Shown piece by piece: positions 33,283 through 43,591 of a DNA stretch of 64,000 nt. Below the pieces are notes generated by a model that had not been told where the DNA came from, did no database searches, and worked only from the letters and a program-made list of their open reading frames with translations. The number at the start of each line of letters is the position of its first letter. Within the stretch, counting starts at the first letter, position 1. Origin of the DNA: Aliarcobacter thereius LMG 24486. Lineage in GTDB: Bacteria; Campylobacterota; Campylobacteria; Campylobacterales; Arcobacteraceae. The stretch covers positions 310,001 through 374,000 of the forward strand of contig NZ_CP035926.1 in assembly GCF_004214815.1 (NCBI RefSeq), in the 5' to 3' direction. A program made the position numbers and the translations under genes.

Positions 33283-35157
33283 ATGGAAACTTTACTGGAT
33301 ATATCAGCACAAACACAAGACAAAGCTAGTAAAACAAAAACTATACTTTCTAGTGGAACTGAAAAAATATTCCCTAGTTTATTTGATTCTATTTTACAAT
33401 CAGTTAGTAATAGTGAAGTAGAAAATAATATAGATACAAAATTTGATTCACAAGATATAAAACAAGATAGTTATAAAAACCAATCAGATCAAACAAAAGT
33501 TGAATTAAACTTAGATGAGAGTAAACAAAAACTAGATAATCTTGATTTAGAGAGTAATATAGATTTAAAAACTGAAAAAGGAAATATGAATCTAGATGAA
33601 GAAAGTTTGTTAAAAATTGAAAATGAAGAAGATACTAGTTTAAAATATAAAAAAACTGAAATAAATAATGAAAAAGAGCTAAATAAAGATAGTACTTATA
33701 AAAATAAAGGAAATTTCTTAGATAAAATAATTTTTGAAATTAAAAATAACTCTCTTAAAGAAAAGAGTATTGAAAATAATTTAGAGATAAAAGATAGTGA
33801 TAAAATAGAAATAAGTTCTAATAATAGTGAAGAATTAATAAAAAATATTATAAAAACAGAAGATAATGATAACAAAGATTTAAAGAAAATTATAAATGAT
33901 ACTATTTATGATAGTAATAATATAAAAATAGAAAATAAAGATAATAATTTAGAGAATATAGAAATATCTGTTGATAAAAATGAATTTATAAATAGTTTAG
34001 AAGAAAATAGTGAAGAAATTAAATTTGATAAAAAGATAAATGATAATAGTAAATTAGATAAAGAAGTATCTCTTATGGATAGATTAATCCAGAAAAATAG
34101 TAATAAAAATGAAAATATAATAAATAAAGAAATTGTAAAAGAAGAGTTTGTACAAAATAAAACTGATATTTTTACTTCAAAACAAGATGAGAGTTTGATT
34201 AATAATTTACAAAAAGTAGATTCAAGTAATGAAGCAAAAAAACAAAGTTTGATGGATAGTTTGATTTCTCAAAGCTTAAATAATAGTGAAGAGATTGAAG
34301 ATATTGAAGAAAATAAAGTTGATGAAAATAGTTCTAAGCTTAAAACAAGTTCATTCCTAAATGAGCAAGAATCAAGAGTAAATAAACAGCTATTATTTAA
34401 TAAAAATGAGGCTATGAGTATTTTAGAAAATGCAAAAAGTATTGAAGATATTAAGCATAGTGCAACAATTTTGGATTTAGATGCAAATGAGATTAATATT
34501 TCAAAAGAGATAGAAAAAAATAGTCTTAAAACACTTATATTAGAAAAAGAGAATTTGGATAGAAAATCTATTCTAGAGACTTTTTTAAATGAAAGAAACA
34601 TTAGAAGTATAGATGTAAGAAATTTAATTACGAATTCTATTGAAGCATCAAAAGCACTTATAGAAGGAAGCTTAAATTTTAAAGATGATACAACAATAGA
34701 TTTTACTCATAATATTACAAACCATTTTGCAACAAAAATTGTTGCAGCAAAACAGCAAGTGAATTCTATGATGTCAGATATTGCAAGACAGATGTATGAA
34801 AACTATAAACCTCCAGTGACAGCATTTAGGATGAATATAAATCCTGAAAATTTAGGAAGTATTTCTGTATTAATGAAGAGTGATAGGTCAAGTGGACTTA
34901 CTATTAGTCTTAGTGTATCAAGTTTAGCAACTTTAGAATTATTAATGGAAAATCAAAATATTTTAAGAAATTCTTTGTCAAAGACTTTCAATGATTCTTC
35001 ATCTTTTAATTTAGATTTTAAACAAGGTGGAGATAGTAATTCACAGAATAGTCACTCATCAAAAGAGCAGAATAAAAGAGCTTATAAAAGTAGTGAAGAT
35101 ATCTTAAAAATACAAGAGACAAATAGAGAATTAGAAGATAAAAACGACTATATGTAA
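33283..35157 (+). CDS. fliK: Flagellar hook-length control protein, FliK-like
   Basis: 624 residues. The first about 450 are Asn/Asp/Glu/Lys-rich low complexity, almost without hydrophobic core, as expected for the molecular ruler part. The C-terminal FliK domain is at about residues 500-575: TAFRMNINPENLGSISVLMK, LTISLSVSSLATLELLMENQ and NILRNSLSKTFND. This domain makes FlhB switch from rod/hook to filament substrates. The long ruler is consistent with measuring the two hook proteins. The stop overlaps the fliR ATG (TAATGG). Confidence 0.85.
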   Translation: METLLDISAQTQDKASKTKTILSSGTEKIFPSLFDSILQSVSNSEVENNIDTKFDSQDIKQDSYKNQSDQTKVELNLDESKQKLDNLDLESNIDLKTEKGNMNLDEESLLKIENEEDTSLKYKKTEINNEKELNKDSTYKNKGNFLDKIIFEIKNNSLKEKSIENNLEIKDSDKIEISSNNSEELIKNIIKTEDNDNKDLKKIINDTIYDSNNIKIENKDNNLENIEISVDKNEFINSLEENSEEIKFDKKINDNSKLDKEVSLMDRLIQKNSNKNENIINKEIVKEEFVQNKTDIFTSKQDESLINNLQKVDSSNEAKKQSLMDSLISQSLNNSEEIEDIEENKVDENSSKLKTSSFLNEQESRVNKQLLFNKNEAMSILENAKSIEDIKHSATILDLDANEINISKEIEKNSLKTLILEKENLDRKSILETFLNERNIRSIDVRNLITNSIEASKALIEGSLNFKDDTTIDFTHNITNHFATKIVAAKQQVNSMMSDIARQMYENYKPPVTAFRMNINPENLGSISVLMKSDRSSGLTISLSVSSLATLELLMENQNILRNSLSKTFNDSSSFNLDFKQGGDSNSQNSHSSKEQNKRAYKSSEDILKIQETNRELEDKNDYM

Positions 35158-35906
35158 TGGAAGCATTTTTATCTCTTTTAAATTCAGATGTAGTTCTGAA
35201 GTTCTCTTTACTTTTTGCTAGAGTTGCGTCTTTTGTAGCTTTTATGCCAGTTTTTGGGCATGCAGGAATAAGTGCTACAATCAGAGTTGCTTTTGCATTT
35301 TATTTAGTTATTTTTCTTTTCCCTTTTGTTGAAGATGTAGAATATGTAAGCGATGTTCATTTCTTAAAATCAATTTTAGCTGAGCTAAGTTTAGGACTTA
35401 TTGCTGCAATGCTTTTTAATGTAATTTTATCAAGCGTTAGAGTTATTGGAGAGTTAATAGAGTATTCAACAGCTTTGTCAATGGCAATGATGTTTGATCC
35501 TGCAACTGGTTCTCAACAAGGTTTGATATCAAAACTTTTATATTGGATAGCAATAGTTCTATTTTTTCAATCAGGATTATATGAAACAACATTAGTAATG
35601 CTTGCAAAAAGTTTTTCAATGGTTCATTTAGGAGCTTTTGATCTATTTAGTTTTGATGGAATAAGAATGGCAATAGGTGAAGTAAATCGAATGTTTGCAT
35701 TTGCATTTACATTTGCTTTACCGCTATTCTTTATAGGATTTATAATGGATGTTTATTATGGATATGGTACAAAATCAATGCCAGCATTTTCACCATTTAT
35801 AATCACTTTTCAATTAAAGATTATATTGATTTTTGTATTCTTAATTTTTGGTTTAGAAGTTTTAAATGAAGCTCTTGTTAATTATTTTATAAATAGTTTT
35901 ATGTAA
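35157..35906 (+). CDS. fliR: Flagellar export gate protein FliR
   Basis: 249 residues with about six hydrophobic segments. The start VVLKFSLLFARVASFVAFMP, then ELIEYSTALSMAMMFDPATG (about 99-118) with the FliR 'D-P' motif, and a C-terminal segment are typical. FliR joins FliP and FliQ in the export gate; these two are not in this window. It is coupled to fliK by overlap and lies 10 bases before flhB, as is common. Confidence 0.95.
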   Translation: MEAFLSLLNSDVVLKFSLLFARVASFVAFMPVFGHAGISATIRVAFAFYLVIFLFPFVEDVEYVSDVHFLKSILAELSLGLIAAMLFNVILSSVRVIGELIEYSTALSMAMMFDPATGSQQGLISKLLYWIAIVLFFQSGLYETTLVMLAKSFSMVHLGAFDLFSFDGIRMAIGEVNRMFAFAFTFALPLFFIGFIMDVYYGYGTKSMPAFSPFIITFQLKIILIFVFLIFGLEVLNEALVNYFINSFM

Positions 35907-35916
35907 GGAAATAAAT

Positions 35917-36963
35917 ATGGCTGATGATGAAAAAACAGAAGAACCTACATCCAAGAAACTAGAAGATGCCAAAAATGAAGGTAATGTTGGTAAAAGTGTA
36001 GAAGTAGTTGGAGCTGCTGTTTTAACTTTTGGGTCAATTTATATACTCTTTTTTTCTGGTTTTACTCTTATGGAGATAAAGAAATCTATACTATTTATAT
36101 ATGGATTTATTGGGCATGAGCTAAATGGTGCAGCATATTATTCAATAAGTTATACAGTTTCAATGACTTTAATTACAGCATTGTTACCACTTTTCATTTT
36201 GGTATTTGTGATGGCACTTGCAACAAATTGGTTGCAGTTTGGTTTTGTATCCGTACCTTTAAAAATTGATTTACAGAAAATAGATCCTATAAAAGGTTTT
36301 AAAAATATTTTTAGCATAAAGAAAGCTATTGAAGCATTGAAATTAACGGCAAAGCTTACGGTTATTGTTATTGTTATGTTTGTTATATTCTCTCTTACTT
36401 TTAATGATTATTTGGAAATGATGGATAAGGAGCTTCCTGCAACACTTTATACAATGTATGAATTAGTAGTTATATTTATTTTTACAATACTTTTTATAAT
36501 TATAGTTTTTGCTATTTTTGATTTCTATTTTTCAAAACACTATTATATTAAATCTTTAAGAATGAGTAAACAAGATATAAAAGATGAGTATAAAAATATG
36601 GAAGGAGATCCTTTAGTAAAAGGAAGAATTAGAAGAATTCAGATGCAAATGGCACAAAAAAGAATGATGAGTAGTGTTCCTGAAGCAGATGTTGTAATAA
36701 CAAATCCAACACACTATGCAGTAGCTTTAAAATATGATAGTTCAGTAAATCAAGCTCCAATTGTAATTGCAAAAGGAATAGATTTTCTTGCTACAAGAAT
36801 TAAAGAAGTAGCAAAGGAAAATAATATTACAATAGTTGAAAATCCAGCTTTAGCAAGAGCTTTATATGAACAAATAGAGTTAGATAAAGAAGTTCCATCA
36901 GAGTTTTATAAAGCTATTGCAGAGATATTTACATATATTTATGAACTTAAGAAAAAAAGGTAA
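35917..36963 (+). CDS. flhB: Flagellar export switch protein FlhB
   Basis: 348 residues. The N-terminus ADDEKTEEPTSKKLEDAKNE with EGNVGKS is diagnostic; four membrane segments follow. The autocleavage motif NPTH is at about residue 263 (VVITNPTHYAVALKYD), followed by the cytoplasmic substrate-specificity domain with GIDFLATRIKEVAKENNITI and PALARALYEQIE. Cleavage at N/P is needed for the change to late substrates, directed by FliK. All key residues are present. Confidence 0.97.
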   Translation: MADDEKTEEPTSKKLEDAKNEGNVGKSVEVVGAAVLTFGSIYILFFSGFTLMEIKKSILFIYGFIGHELNGAAYYSISYTVSMTLITALLPLFILVFVMALATNWLQFGFVSVPLKIDLQKIDPIKGFKNIFSIKKAIEALKLTAKLTVIVIVMFVIFSLTFNDYLEMMDKELPATLYTMYELVVIFIFTILFIIIVFAIFDFYFSKHYYIKSLRMSKQDIKDEYKNMEGDPLVKGRIRRIQMQMAQKRMMSSVPEADVVITNPTHYAVALKYDSSVNQAPIVIAKGIDFLATRIKEVAKENNITIVENPALARALYEQIELDKEVPSEFYKAIAEIFTYIYELKKKR

Positions 36964-36966
36964 GCT

Positions 36967-38964
36967 TTGAGAACTATTTTTATTTGTTTAATATTAATCT
37001 CTTTTCTAAATGCACAAACAAAAGAGTTTTATTATAGTTTTATGGGTTCTGAGGGGAAACAGATACCTGAAAAAACTCAAAAGCAGATAATTGAAACTTT
37101 ACAAGATATTGATAGTGTAAGAGAGCTTTACTATGAGGGTTATCCAAAAGAAGCATTTGAAAAGATAGAAGAGATTAAAAATAATAATAAATTATCTATA
37201 TTAAAATCAGAGATATTACTTTTATATGCAGAATTAACTCTTAAATTTCATACAAAGAAATTATTATTTGATGTAACAAATGAGCTTGAACAAGCTGTAA
37301 ATGAAGGTTTTATAAATCAAGAGGATTTATTACAAGCATATTTACTTTTGGTTGAATTAAAATTATCAATAAATAAAATTGATGAAGCAAAGTACTATTC
37401 TGAAACTTTAATTAATATTTTTGAAGGAGAGAAAGCAAAGATTAGAGGTAAAATATCTTTATCAAAAATATATAGATATCAAAAGAACTATAGTGCTTCT
37501 ATCAAAGTATTATATGAAGCACTAGCTTTAACAAATGATAGGAATGAAGCATCAAATATTGCAAATGAACTTTTTGATGTATATTTATTAGAAGGTAGAA
37601 AAGAAGAAGCAAAAGATGTTATGACTCAGATTCTTTTTCTTACACCATCATTTTATTCAAATGATTTTTTATTAGCAAATAAAAAAGTTGATACTCTTTT
37701 AAAATTAAATATAAATAATTTAGCAATAAGTATATTAAAAGATTTGATTCTTCAATCAAAGAAAGCTGATTTATCTTCAAAAAGTAAGTTTAAACTAGCA
37801 AATATATATATGAATCTTTATAAAGGTGAAAAAGAGTATTTAATGAATGCTAAAATTCTTTATAAAAATATAATGGATAATTATCCAAATAGTGAACTTT
37901 TTAATGATTCTAAAATGTATTATGATGAGATTAGAATGAGACAAAAAGAGATTACACCTTCTAAAGTTTCTGAAGATTATATAGAAGATGAAGATATGCA
38001 AAATAAGGCGGTTTTGCAAGAACTTTTAAATAACTATACAGATTTAAAATACGAAGATATAGTAAAATTAAGAAAAATATATGAGAAAATACCAAGAAAA
38101 ACATTAAATAGATTTAATATAGAAAATACAGAATTTTATATAGATAACTCTTTTTATGAACTTATAAAATACTATATAAAAGAGAATGACTGTCTAAAAT
38201 TAAGAGCTTTATTAAAAGATGTAAAACAAAAAATCTTAGAAAATATACTTGAAGAAGAGATACTAAAAGATGGATTGATATCTTGTATTAAAGAAGAACC
38301 AAGTAAAGATAATTATGAACAATTAAGAGAGATTTTAAAAGATACTAAAGATGAAAACATATATTTAGTTTTGGAAAATATTGCTTTTGGAATAGATAAT
38401 ATTGATGATGCTGTTTATTACTCTTCAAAAATTACAGGAAGTAAAAATAAAAAACTATTAGAAGAAGAATTTTTACTTAAATATCAAGTATTAAAACAGA
38501 AAAATGATAGTGTACTTTTTGATAGATTCTTAAAAAATAGTTTTACAGATAAAGATATTATTTTAAATAATAGTAATCATCCAATGATTATAGATTTTTA
38601 TTATGATTTATATATGTATTTTGTAAAAAATGAAGATGAACCAAATGCTAAACAAACTATGAAAGATTTAGATATGTTTCAAAATAATTTTAAAGTATTT
38701 ATATATTCTCCTTTAGTTGAATTTGAATTATCAAAAATCAACAAAGAAGCAAAAGAGTACAATAAGGCTATAGAAAATTTATTAAATGCTATAAAAAACA
38801 CAAGAAATATAAAGAGCTCAGATGAGGTTAAAATCTATTATGAACTTGTGAATTTATATATACAAACAGATAATAAAGATAAAAAATCTGAATATTTACA
38901 AAAGTGTAAGGAAGTTAAAATTGAAGATAATTTATATAAGACAATGTGCGAGAGTATTAAGTGA
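36967..38964 (+). CDS. Exported TPR-like helical protein, second copy of the type
   Basis: 665 residues from TTG three bases after the flhB stop. A short signal peptide (RTIFICLILISFLNAQTKEF, cleavage near Ala16-Gln17) points to the periplasm; the rest is helical repeat, with TPR-like pairs such as AKYYSETLINIFEGEKAKIR, YRYQKNYSASIKVLYEALAL and YNKAIENLLNAIKN. The location between flhB and fliI, the size and the repeat structure resemble PflA-class motor disc proteins, and it is my better PflA candidate of the two TPR proteins here, but I cannot confirm this by alignment. It overlaps fliI by 4 bases (GTGA). Confidence 0.62.
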   Translation: MRTIFICLILISFLNAQTKEFYYSFMGSEGKQIPEKTQKQIIETLQDIDSVRELYYEGYPKEAFEKIEEIKNNNKLSILKSEILLLYAELTLKFHTKKLLFDVTNELEQAVNEGFINQEDLLQAYLLLVELKLSINKIDEAKYYSETLINIFEGEKAKIRGKISLSKIYRYQKNYSASIKVLYEALALTNDRNEASNIANELFDVYLLEGRKEEAKDVMTQILFLTPSFYSNDFLLANKKVDTLLKLNINNLAISILKDLILQSKKADLSSKSKFKLANIYMNLYKGEKEYLMNAKILYKNIMDNYPNSELFNDSKMYYDEIRMRQKEITPSKVSEDYIEDEDMQNKAVLQELLNNYTDLKYEDIVKLRKIYEKIPRKTLNRFNIENTEFYIDNSFYELIKYYIKENDCLKLRALLKDVKQKILENILEEEILKDGLISCIKEEPSKDNYEQLREILKDTKDENIYLVLENIAFGIDNIDDAVYYSSKITGSKNKKLLEEEFLLKYQVLKQKNDSVLFDRFLKNSFTDKDIILNNSNHPMIIDFYYDLYMYFVKNEDEPNAKQTMKDLDMFQNNFKVFIYSPLVEFELSKINKEAKEYNKAIENLLNAIKNTRNIKSSDEVKIYYELVNLYIQTDNKDKKSEYLQKCKEVKIEDNLYKTMCESIK

Positions 38965-40268
38965 TAGATTTAGATGAAGTTTTAAATACTCTTGACTCTT
39001 CAAATTTAAATGTAGCTTTTGGAAGAATAAAAAACATATCAGCAATTACTTTAAGTGCAACGGGGCTTGATGTAGCTGTTGGGGATATAGTAAGAATTGA
39101 ATCAGAACAGAAATTATATAGTGTTTTAGGAATGGTTACAGTTTTAAATAATGACTCTTTTATAATAGTTCCATTTTCCTTTATTGAAGGCTTTAAAATT
39201 AATGATAAAGTATATTTACAAAGAGATGGATTAACTATAAAGTGTGGAGATGGGCTTCTTGGAAGAGTTGTCAATGCTTTAGGAGAACCAATTGATGATA
39301 AAGGAAAAATAAGAGATATTGATGCAAATTGCACAATCAATAAAGAGTCTATTTCTCCACTTGAAAGAGGGATTATAGACCAAAGATTTTCAACAGGGGT
39401 AAAAGCAATTGATTCAATGCTAACTTCTGGGAAAGGTCAAAAAGTTGGTATTTTTGCTGGAAGTGGAGTTGGAAAATCTACACTTATGGGAATGATTGTA
39501 AAAGGTTGTCAAGCTACAATAAAGGTAATTGCACTTATTGGAGAAAGAGGTAGAGAGATACCTGAATTTATTCATTATAATTTAGATAATGATTTAGAAA
39601 ATACTGTTATTGTAACTGCAACTTCAGATGAATCAGCTTTGATGAGAAAATATGGTGCATTTACAGCTATGGCTATTGCTGAATATTTTAGAGATAAAGG
39701 GCATGATGTACTTCTTATGATGGATAGTGTAACAAGATTTGCAATGGCACAAAGAGAGATAGGATTAAGTACAGGAGAACCACCAGTTAGCCGTGGTTAT
39801 CCACCATCAGTTTTCTCACTATTACCACAGCTAATGGAAAGAGCTGGAAATAGTAAAAAGGGTTCAATTACAGCTTTTTTTACAGTTTTGGTCGATGGAG
39901 ATGATATGAATGACCCAATTGCAGATCAAAGTAGATCTATTCTTGATGGACATATTGTATTAACAAGGGATTTAACAGAACAAGGTTTTTATCCTCCAAT
40001 AAATGTATTGAAATCAGCTTCAAGGGTAATAGATAAGGTAGTTACAAAAGAACATTATAATGATTTTTTAAAGTTAAAAAGGATATTATCACTAATAAAA
40101 GAGAATGAAGTTTTAATAAGAGTTGGTGCATATAAAAAAGGTGCAGATTTAGAACTTGACAATGCTATATCAAAAAGAGAGAAAGCAAGAGCATTTCTTA
40201 CTCAAGGAACTTTAGAAAAGTATAATTTTGATGAGATTGTCGCAAATTTAAAAAAGGTGTTACAATGA
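38961..40268 (+). CDS. fliI: Flagellum-specific ATPase FliI
   Basis: 435 residues from a GTG that overlaps the previous stop. The P-loop is GIFAGSGVGKSTLMG (about 165-179), Walker B is VLLMMDSVTRFAMAQREIG with the family's arginine, and PPVSRGYPPSVFSLLPQLME is the F-type/FliI signature. FliI hexamers with FliH bring chaperone-bound substrates to the FlhA/FlhB gate. fliH lies 19 kb away (18619-19353), so the usual fliH-fliI pair is split in this organism. It overlaps flgL by 4 bases. Confidence 0.97.
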   Translation: MIDLDEVLNTLDSSNLNVAFGRIKNISAITLSATGLDVAVGDIVRIESEQKLYSVLGMVTVLNNDSFIIVPFSFIEGFKINDKVYLQRDGLTIKCGDGLLGRVVNALGEPIDDKGKIRDIDANCTINKESISPLERGIIDQRFSTGVKAIDSMLTSGKGQKVGIFAGSGVGKSTLMGMIVKGCQATIKVIALIGERGREIPEFIHYNLDNDLENTVIVTATSDESALMRKYGAFTAMAIAEYFRDKGHDVLLMMDSVTRFAMAQREIGLSTGEPPVSRGYPPSVFSLLPQLMERAGNSKKGSITAFFTVLVDGDDMNDPIADQSRSILDGHIVLTRDLTEQGFYPPINVLKSASRVIDKVVTKEHYNDFLKLKRILSLIKENEVLIRVGAYKKGADLELDNAISKREKARAFLTQGTLEKYNFDEIVANLKKVLQ

Positions 40269-41410
40269 TATCTCTAGATAGTACAATGTATAGATTAGGA
40301 AACTTAAATAATTATCAAGCAAAGTTAAGCTTTCAAATGGGTGGAAGTAAATTGCAGTATGGAAGTGATGATTCAGTTACATTTGGAAGAATAGTTCATA
40401 CAGAAGATCAAATGAGATTAAACCAAGGTATAGTTTCTCAAATTGATAGAGCAAATGTGTTAAATAAATCATCTGATGCTGCTATTAATGAGATGAAAAA
40501 AATAATGGATACAATTACTCAACAACTTATCCAAGCAAATACTTCAACAACAGGAGTAGAAGGTTTAGTTGCTATTGCTCAGCAACTTGAAGGATTAAAA
40601 CAAAATCTTTTTGATTTAGGAAATACACAAACAGAAGGACAATTTGTTTTTGCAGGAAGTGATGCTTCTGTAAAACCATTTTCTATGGATTCAGATGGAA
40701 AAGTTACATATAATGGAGATTCAAGTTTAAGAAAGATTGCAGTTGATGATGGTTCTTATAGAGAAAGAGGAGTAAATGGAATTGATGTTTTAACATTTGT
40801 TGCTGAATCAGCATATAAAGGTGGAACATTGAATTTTCAAGTTGGAGATAAAATTACAGACCAAGATGGAAATGAGTGGGTTTTAAATACAGCAACAAAT
40901 GAATTAGAAAAAACAAATTGGGATGGTTCAAAAGATATTATTGCTGTTGTTCCTCCAATTGCTCCTGATAATAATTATACAGCAGCATTACCAAATACAG
41001 ATGGAATAAAATTTGAAGCAAGAAGAAATACTTTTGATATGCTAGATGATGCAATTAGAAGTTTAAGAGGGCTTGATGAGTTTGGAAATCCAGCTTTTCC
41101 AGGAGATGATGCTGCAAACTATAATTTTAGAAGAGAAGGAATATCTCAAGCAGTTGATGATATTAAGAAAGTTTATGATGCAGCTGTTATTGCTCATGCA
41201 GATCTTGGTGGAAGAAATAAAACATTTGAAGTAACTTATGAAAGATTAAATGCGAAAGTTACTCAATTAGATATTTTAGATAGAGAATTAGCTTCAGCTG
41301 ATCCTACGCAAGTTACTACGAATTTAAAAGCATTAGAGATCTCTTTTGCTGCAATATCTTTTACTATTAATAAAACTTTTGAATTATCATTAGTTAATTT
41401 TATGAGATAA
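40265..41410 (+). CDS. flgL: Hook-filament junction protein FlgL
   Basis: 381 residues. LDSTMYRLGNLNNYQAKLSF at the start, GSDDSVTFGRIVHTEDQMRL, and ATEGQ-like QTEGQFVFAGSDASVKPFS in the middle fit FlgL; the C-terminal flagellin-like helix is LDRELASADPTQVTTNLKAL and ISFAAISFTINKTFELSLVN. FlgL caps the hook and joins the filament. FlgK is not adjacent, so the usual flgK-flgL pair is separated. It overlaps fliI and lies 20 bases before flhA. Confidence 0.9.
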   Translation: MISLDSTMYRLGNLNNYQAKLSFQMGGSKLQYGSDDSVTFGRIVHTEDQMRLNQGIVSQIDRANVLNKSSDAAINEMKKIMDTITQQLIQANTSTTGVEGLVAIAQQLEGLKQNLFDLGNTQTEGQFVFAGSDASVKPFSMDSDGKVTYNGDSSLRKIAVDDGSYRERGVNGIDVLTFVAESAYKGGTLNFQVGDKITDQDGNEWVLNTATNELEKTNWDGSKDIIAVVPPIAPDNNYTAALPNTDGIKFEARRNTFDMLDDAIRSLRGLDEFGNPAFPGDDAANYNFRREGISQAVDDIKKVYDAAVIAHADLGGRNKTFEVTYERLNAKVTQLDILDRELASADPTQVTTNLKALEISFAAISFTINKTFELSLVNFMR

Positions 41411-41430
41411 TTTAATTTATTTAGAAATAT

Positions 41431-43542
41431 ATGAAATTTAGTTTTAAAGATATTTTTTCAAGGGATTTAATAGCAGTAGCTTTATTTTTAGCTATGTTAG
41501 CTATTATTATAATCCCTTTAAATCAAACTGCAATAGATTTTTTTATATCAATATCTTTAGCACTCTCTTTTTTAATACTGTTAATTTCATTATATATACA
41601 AAAACCAGCTGATTTAACAACATTTCCAACATTGCTTTTGATTTTAGTAATATTTAGACTTGCTTTAAGTATCGCAACAACAAGATCAATTCTAAGTGAA
41701 GGACATAATGGACCAGATGCTGTAAGTACAATCATAACTTCTTTTGGAGAGTTTGTTGTTGGTGGGAATATGGTTATTGGAGTTGTTATTTTCATAATTT
41801 TAGTTTTAATTAACTTTATGGTTGTAACTAAAGGTGCGACAAGAGTTGCTGAAGTAACTGCAAGATTTACACTTGATTCAATGCCTGGAAAACAGATGGC
41901 TATTGATGCTGATCTAAATGCTGGATTTATAGATGATAAAGAAGCACAAGAAAGAAGAAAAGCACTTATAACTGAAGCAAACTTCTATGGAGCAATGGAT
42001 GGATCATCAAAGTTTGTAAAAGGTGATGCTATTGCCGGAATTATAATTACAGTTGTAAATATAATTGGTGGACTTTTAGTTGGTATTTTCCAACATGGTT
42101 TAAGTGCAGGAGAAGCTGCAAATATCTATACAATTTTAACAATTGGTGATGGACTTGTTACACAAATTCCAGCACTTTTAACATCAACTGCAACAGCAAT
42201 TATAATAACTCGTTCAAATACAGATGAAGAGAGATTTGCAACAAGAGCTGTAAATCAATTAATAAAAGATAGTAAATCACTTATTTTAGTTGGAATAGGG
42301 CTTGTTTTATTTGCATTTGTTCCAGGTTTTCCTACTGGAATATTATCTTCTATGGGTATTTTACTTATTGGATTAGGTTATACTATTGTTATGATTGAAA
42401 GAGGTGATGATAACTTTGTAACAAGAATGTTTAAGCCACCAGTTGTTAAAAAAATAGAAAAACCAAGTGAATTAAAAGAACAAAAAAGAAAAGAAGCTGC
42501 AGTTGATGAAAATCAAAGTATAGAAACAGTAATGAAACTCGAAGTTCTTGAGTTAAAACTTGGAATTAGACTTTTACAGCTAGTTCAAGGAAATTCAGAA
42601 CTACTTGATAAAATTAAAGCTATTAGAAAGAATATAGCAGCAGAGTTAGGATTTATAATTCCACAAATTAGAATTTCAGATGATACTAGTTTAGCTCCAA
42701 ATGAGTATCAATTTTATTTAAAAAGAATTCCACTTGTAAAAGGAAGAATCGAAGTAGATAAATATCTTGCTATGGGTGGATTATCTAGTGAAAAATTAGT
42801 TGGGTTAAAAGTTAAAGAACCAGTTTTTAATCTTGATGCAATTTGGATAACAAAAGAGTTAAGAGAAGAAGCATTAATGAAAGGTTTTACAGTTGTTGAT
42901 GCACCAACAATTATATCAACACATATTTCAGAAATTATAAGAAGACATGCTGAAGATATTATAACTAGACAAGACATTGTTGATATTATTGATAGATTGA
43001 AAAAAGATTTCCCTATTGTTGTAGAAGAAGCTATGAAAGTTGCTTCTTATGGAAGTTTATTAAAAGTATGTAAAGATTTATTACATGAAAAAATTCCAAT
43101 TATTGATATGCTAACAATAATTGAAGCAATTGCTGATATTGCTGAGTTTACAAAAGCACCTGAGATATTACTTGAACATGTAAGAGCTAAACTTTATAGA
43201 CTTATAACTCAAAAATATAAAGATAGTGATGGTATTTTACATATTGTTACAATTAAACCAGAATTAGAACAACATTTTATTAGTAAACTTCAAGATAATC
43301 ATGGAGCTAGTCAATTAATGCTAAGTATTGCAGAAATTAATAATCTTGTAACAAAAACAAAACAACTAATTGATACAGTTGAGAAAAAAGGATTTTCAAA
43401 AATAGCTATGGTTGTTGATCCTGTTTTAAGAAAAAGGATATCGGAAATTTATGAAAAATTTGGTATGATTATTCCTGTTTTATCTCACGCAGAACTAGAT
43501 TCAAAAGCAAACTTTGCTATTGAAGGTACTTTAGAGTTTTAA
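41431..43542 (+). CDS. flhA: Flagellar export gate protein FlhA
   Basis: 703 residues, typical length. An N-terminal half with about eight membrane segments contains the FHIPEP-family signature, RVAEVTARFTLDSMPGKQMA followed by IDADLNAGFID (about residues 140-170). The soluble C-terminal domain begins near residue 340 and shows IPQIRISDDTSLAPNEYQFY and the late motif VDPVLRKRISEIYEKF. FlhA binds substrate-chaperone complexes and energises export. It ends the flagellar run: 49 bases later another function begins. Confidence 0.98.
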   Translation: MKFSFKDIFSRDLIAVALFLAMLAIIIIPLNQTAIDFFISISLALSFLILLISLYIQKPADLTTFPTLLLILVIFRLALSIATTRSILSEGHNGPDAVSTIITSFGEFVVGGNMVIGVVIFIILVLINFMVVTKGATRVAEVTARFTLDSMPGKQMAIDADLNAGFIDDKEAQERRKALITEANFYGAMDGSSKFVKGDAIAGIIITVVNIIGGLLVGIFQHGLSAGEAANIYTILTIGDGLVTQIPALLTSTATAIIITRSNTDEERFATRAVNQLIKDSKSLILVGIGLVLFAFVPGFPTGILSSMGILLIGLGYTIVMIERGDDNFVTRMFKPPVVKKIEKPSELKEQKRKEAAVDENQSIETVMKLEVLELKLGIRLLQLVQGNSELLDKIKAIRKNIAAELGFIIPQIRISDDTSLAPNEYQFYLKRIPLVKGRIEVDKYLAMGGLSSEKLVGLKVKEPVFNLDAIWITKELREEALMKGFTVVDAPTIISTHISEIIRRHAEDIITRQDIVDIIDRLKKDFPIVVEEAMKVASYGSLLKVCKDLLHEKIPIIDMLTIIEAIADIAEFTKAPEILLEHVRAKLYRLITQKYKDSDGILHIVTIKPELEQHFISKLQDNHGASQLMLSIAEINNLVTKTKQLIDTVEKKGFSKIAMVVDPVLRKRISEIYEKFGMIIPVLSHAELDSKANFAIEGTLEF

Positions 43543-43591
43543 TTTTTAAATTATTTAACACTTTATTTTTATACATTTTTTAAGGATTTTT

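Noticed and set aside
34269-34601. Minus-strand open frame inside fliK, and similar ones inside fliF, flgE and flhA
   Set aside because: They are antisense shadows of A/T-rich coding sequence, without ribosome sites or recognisable domains.
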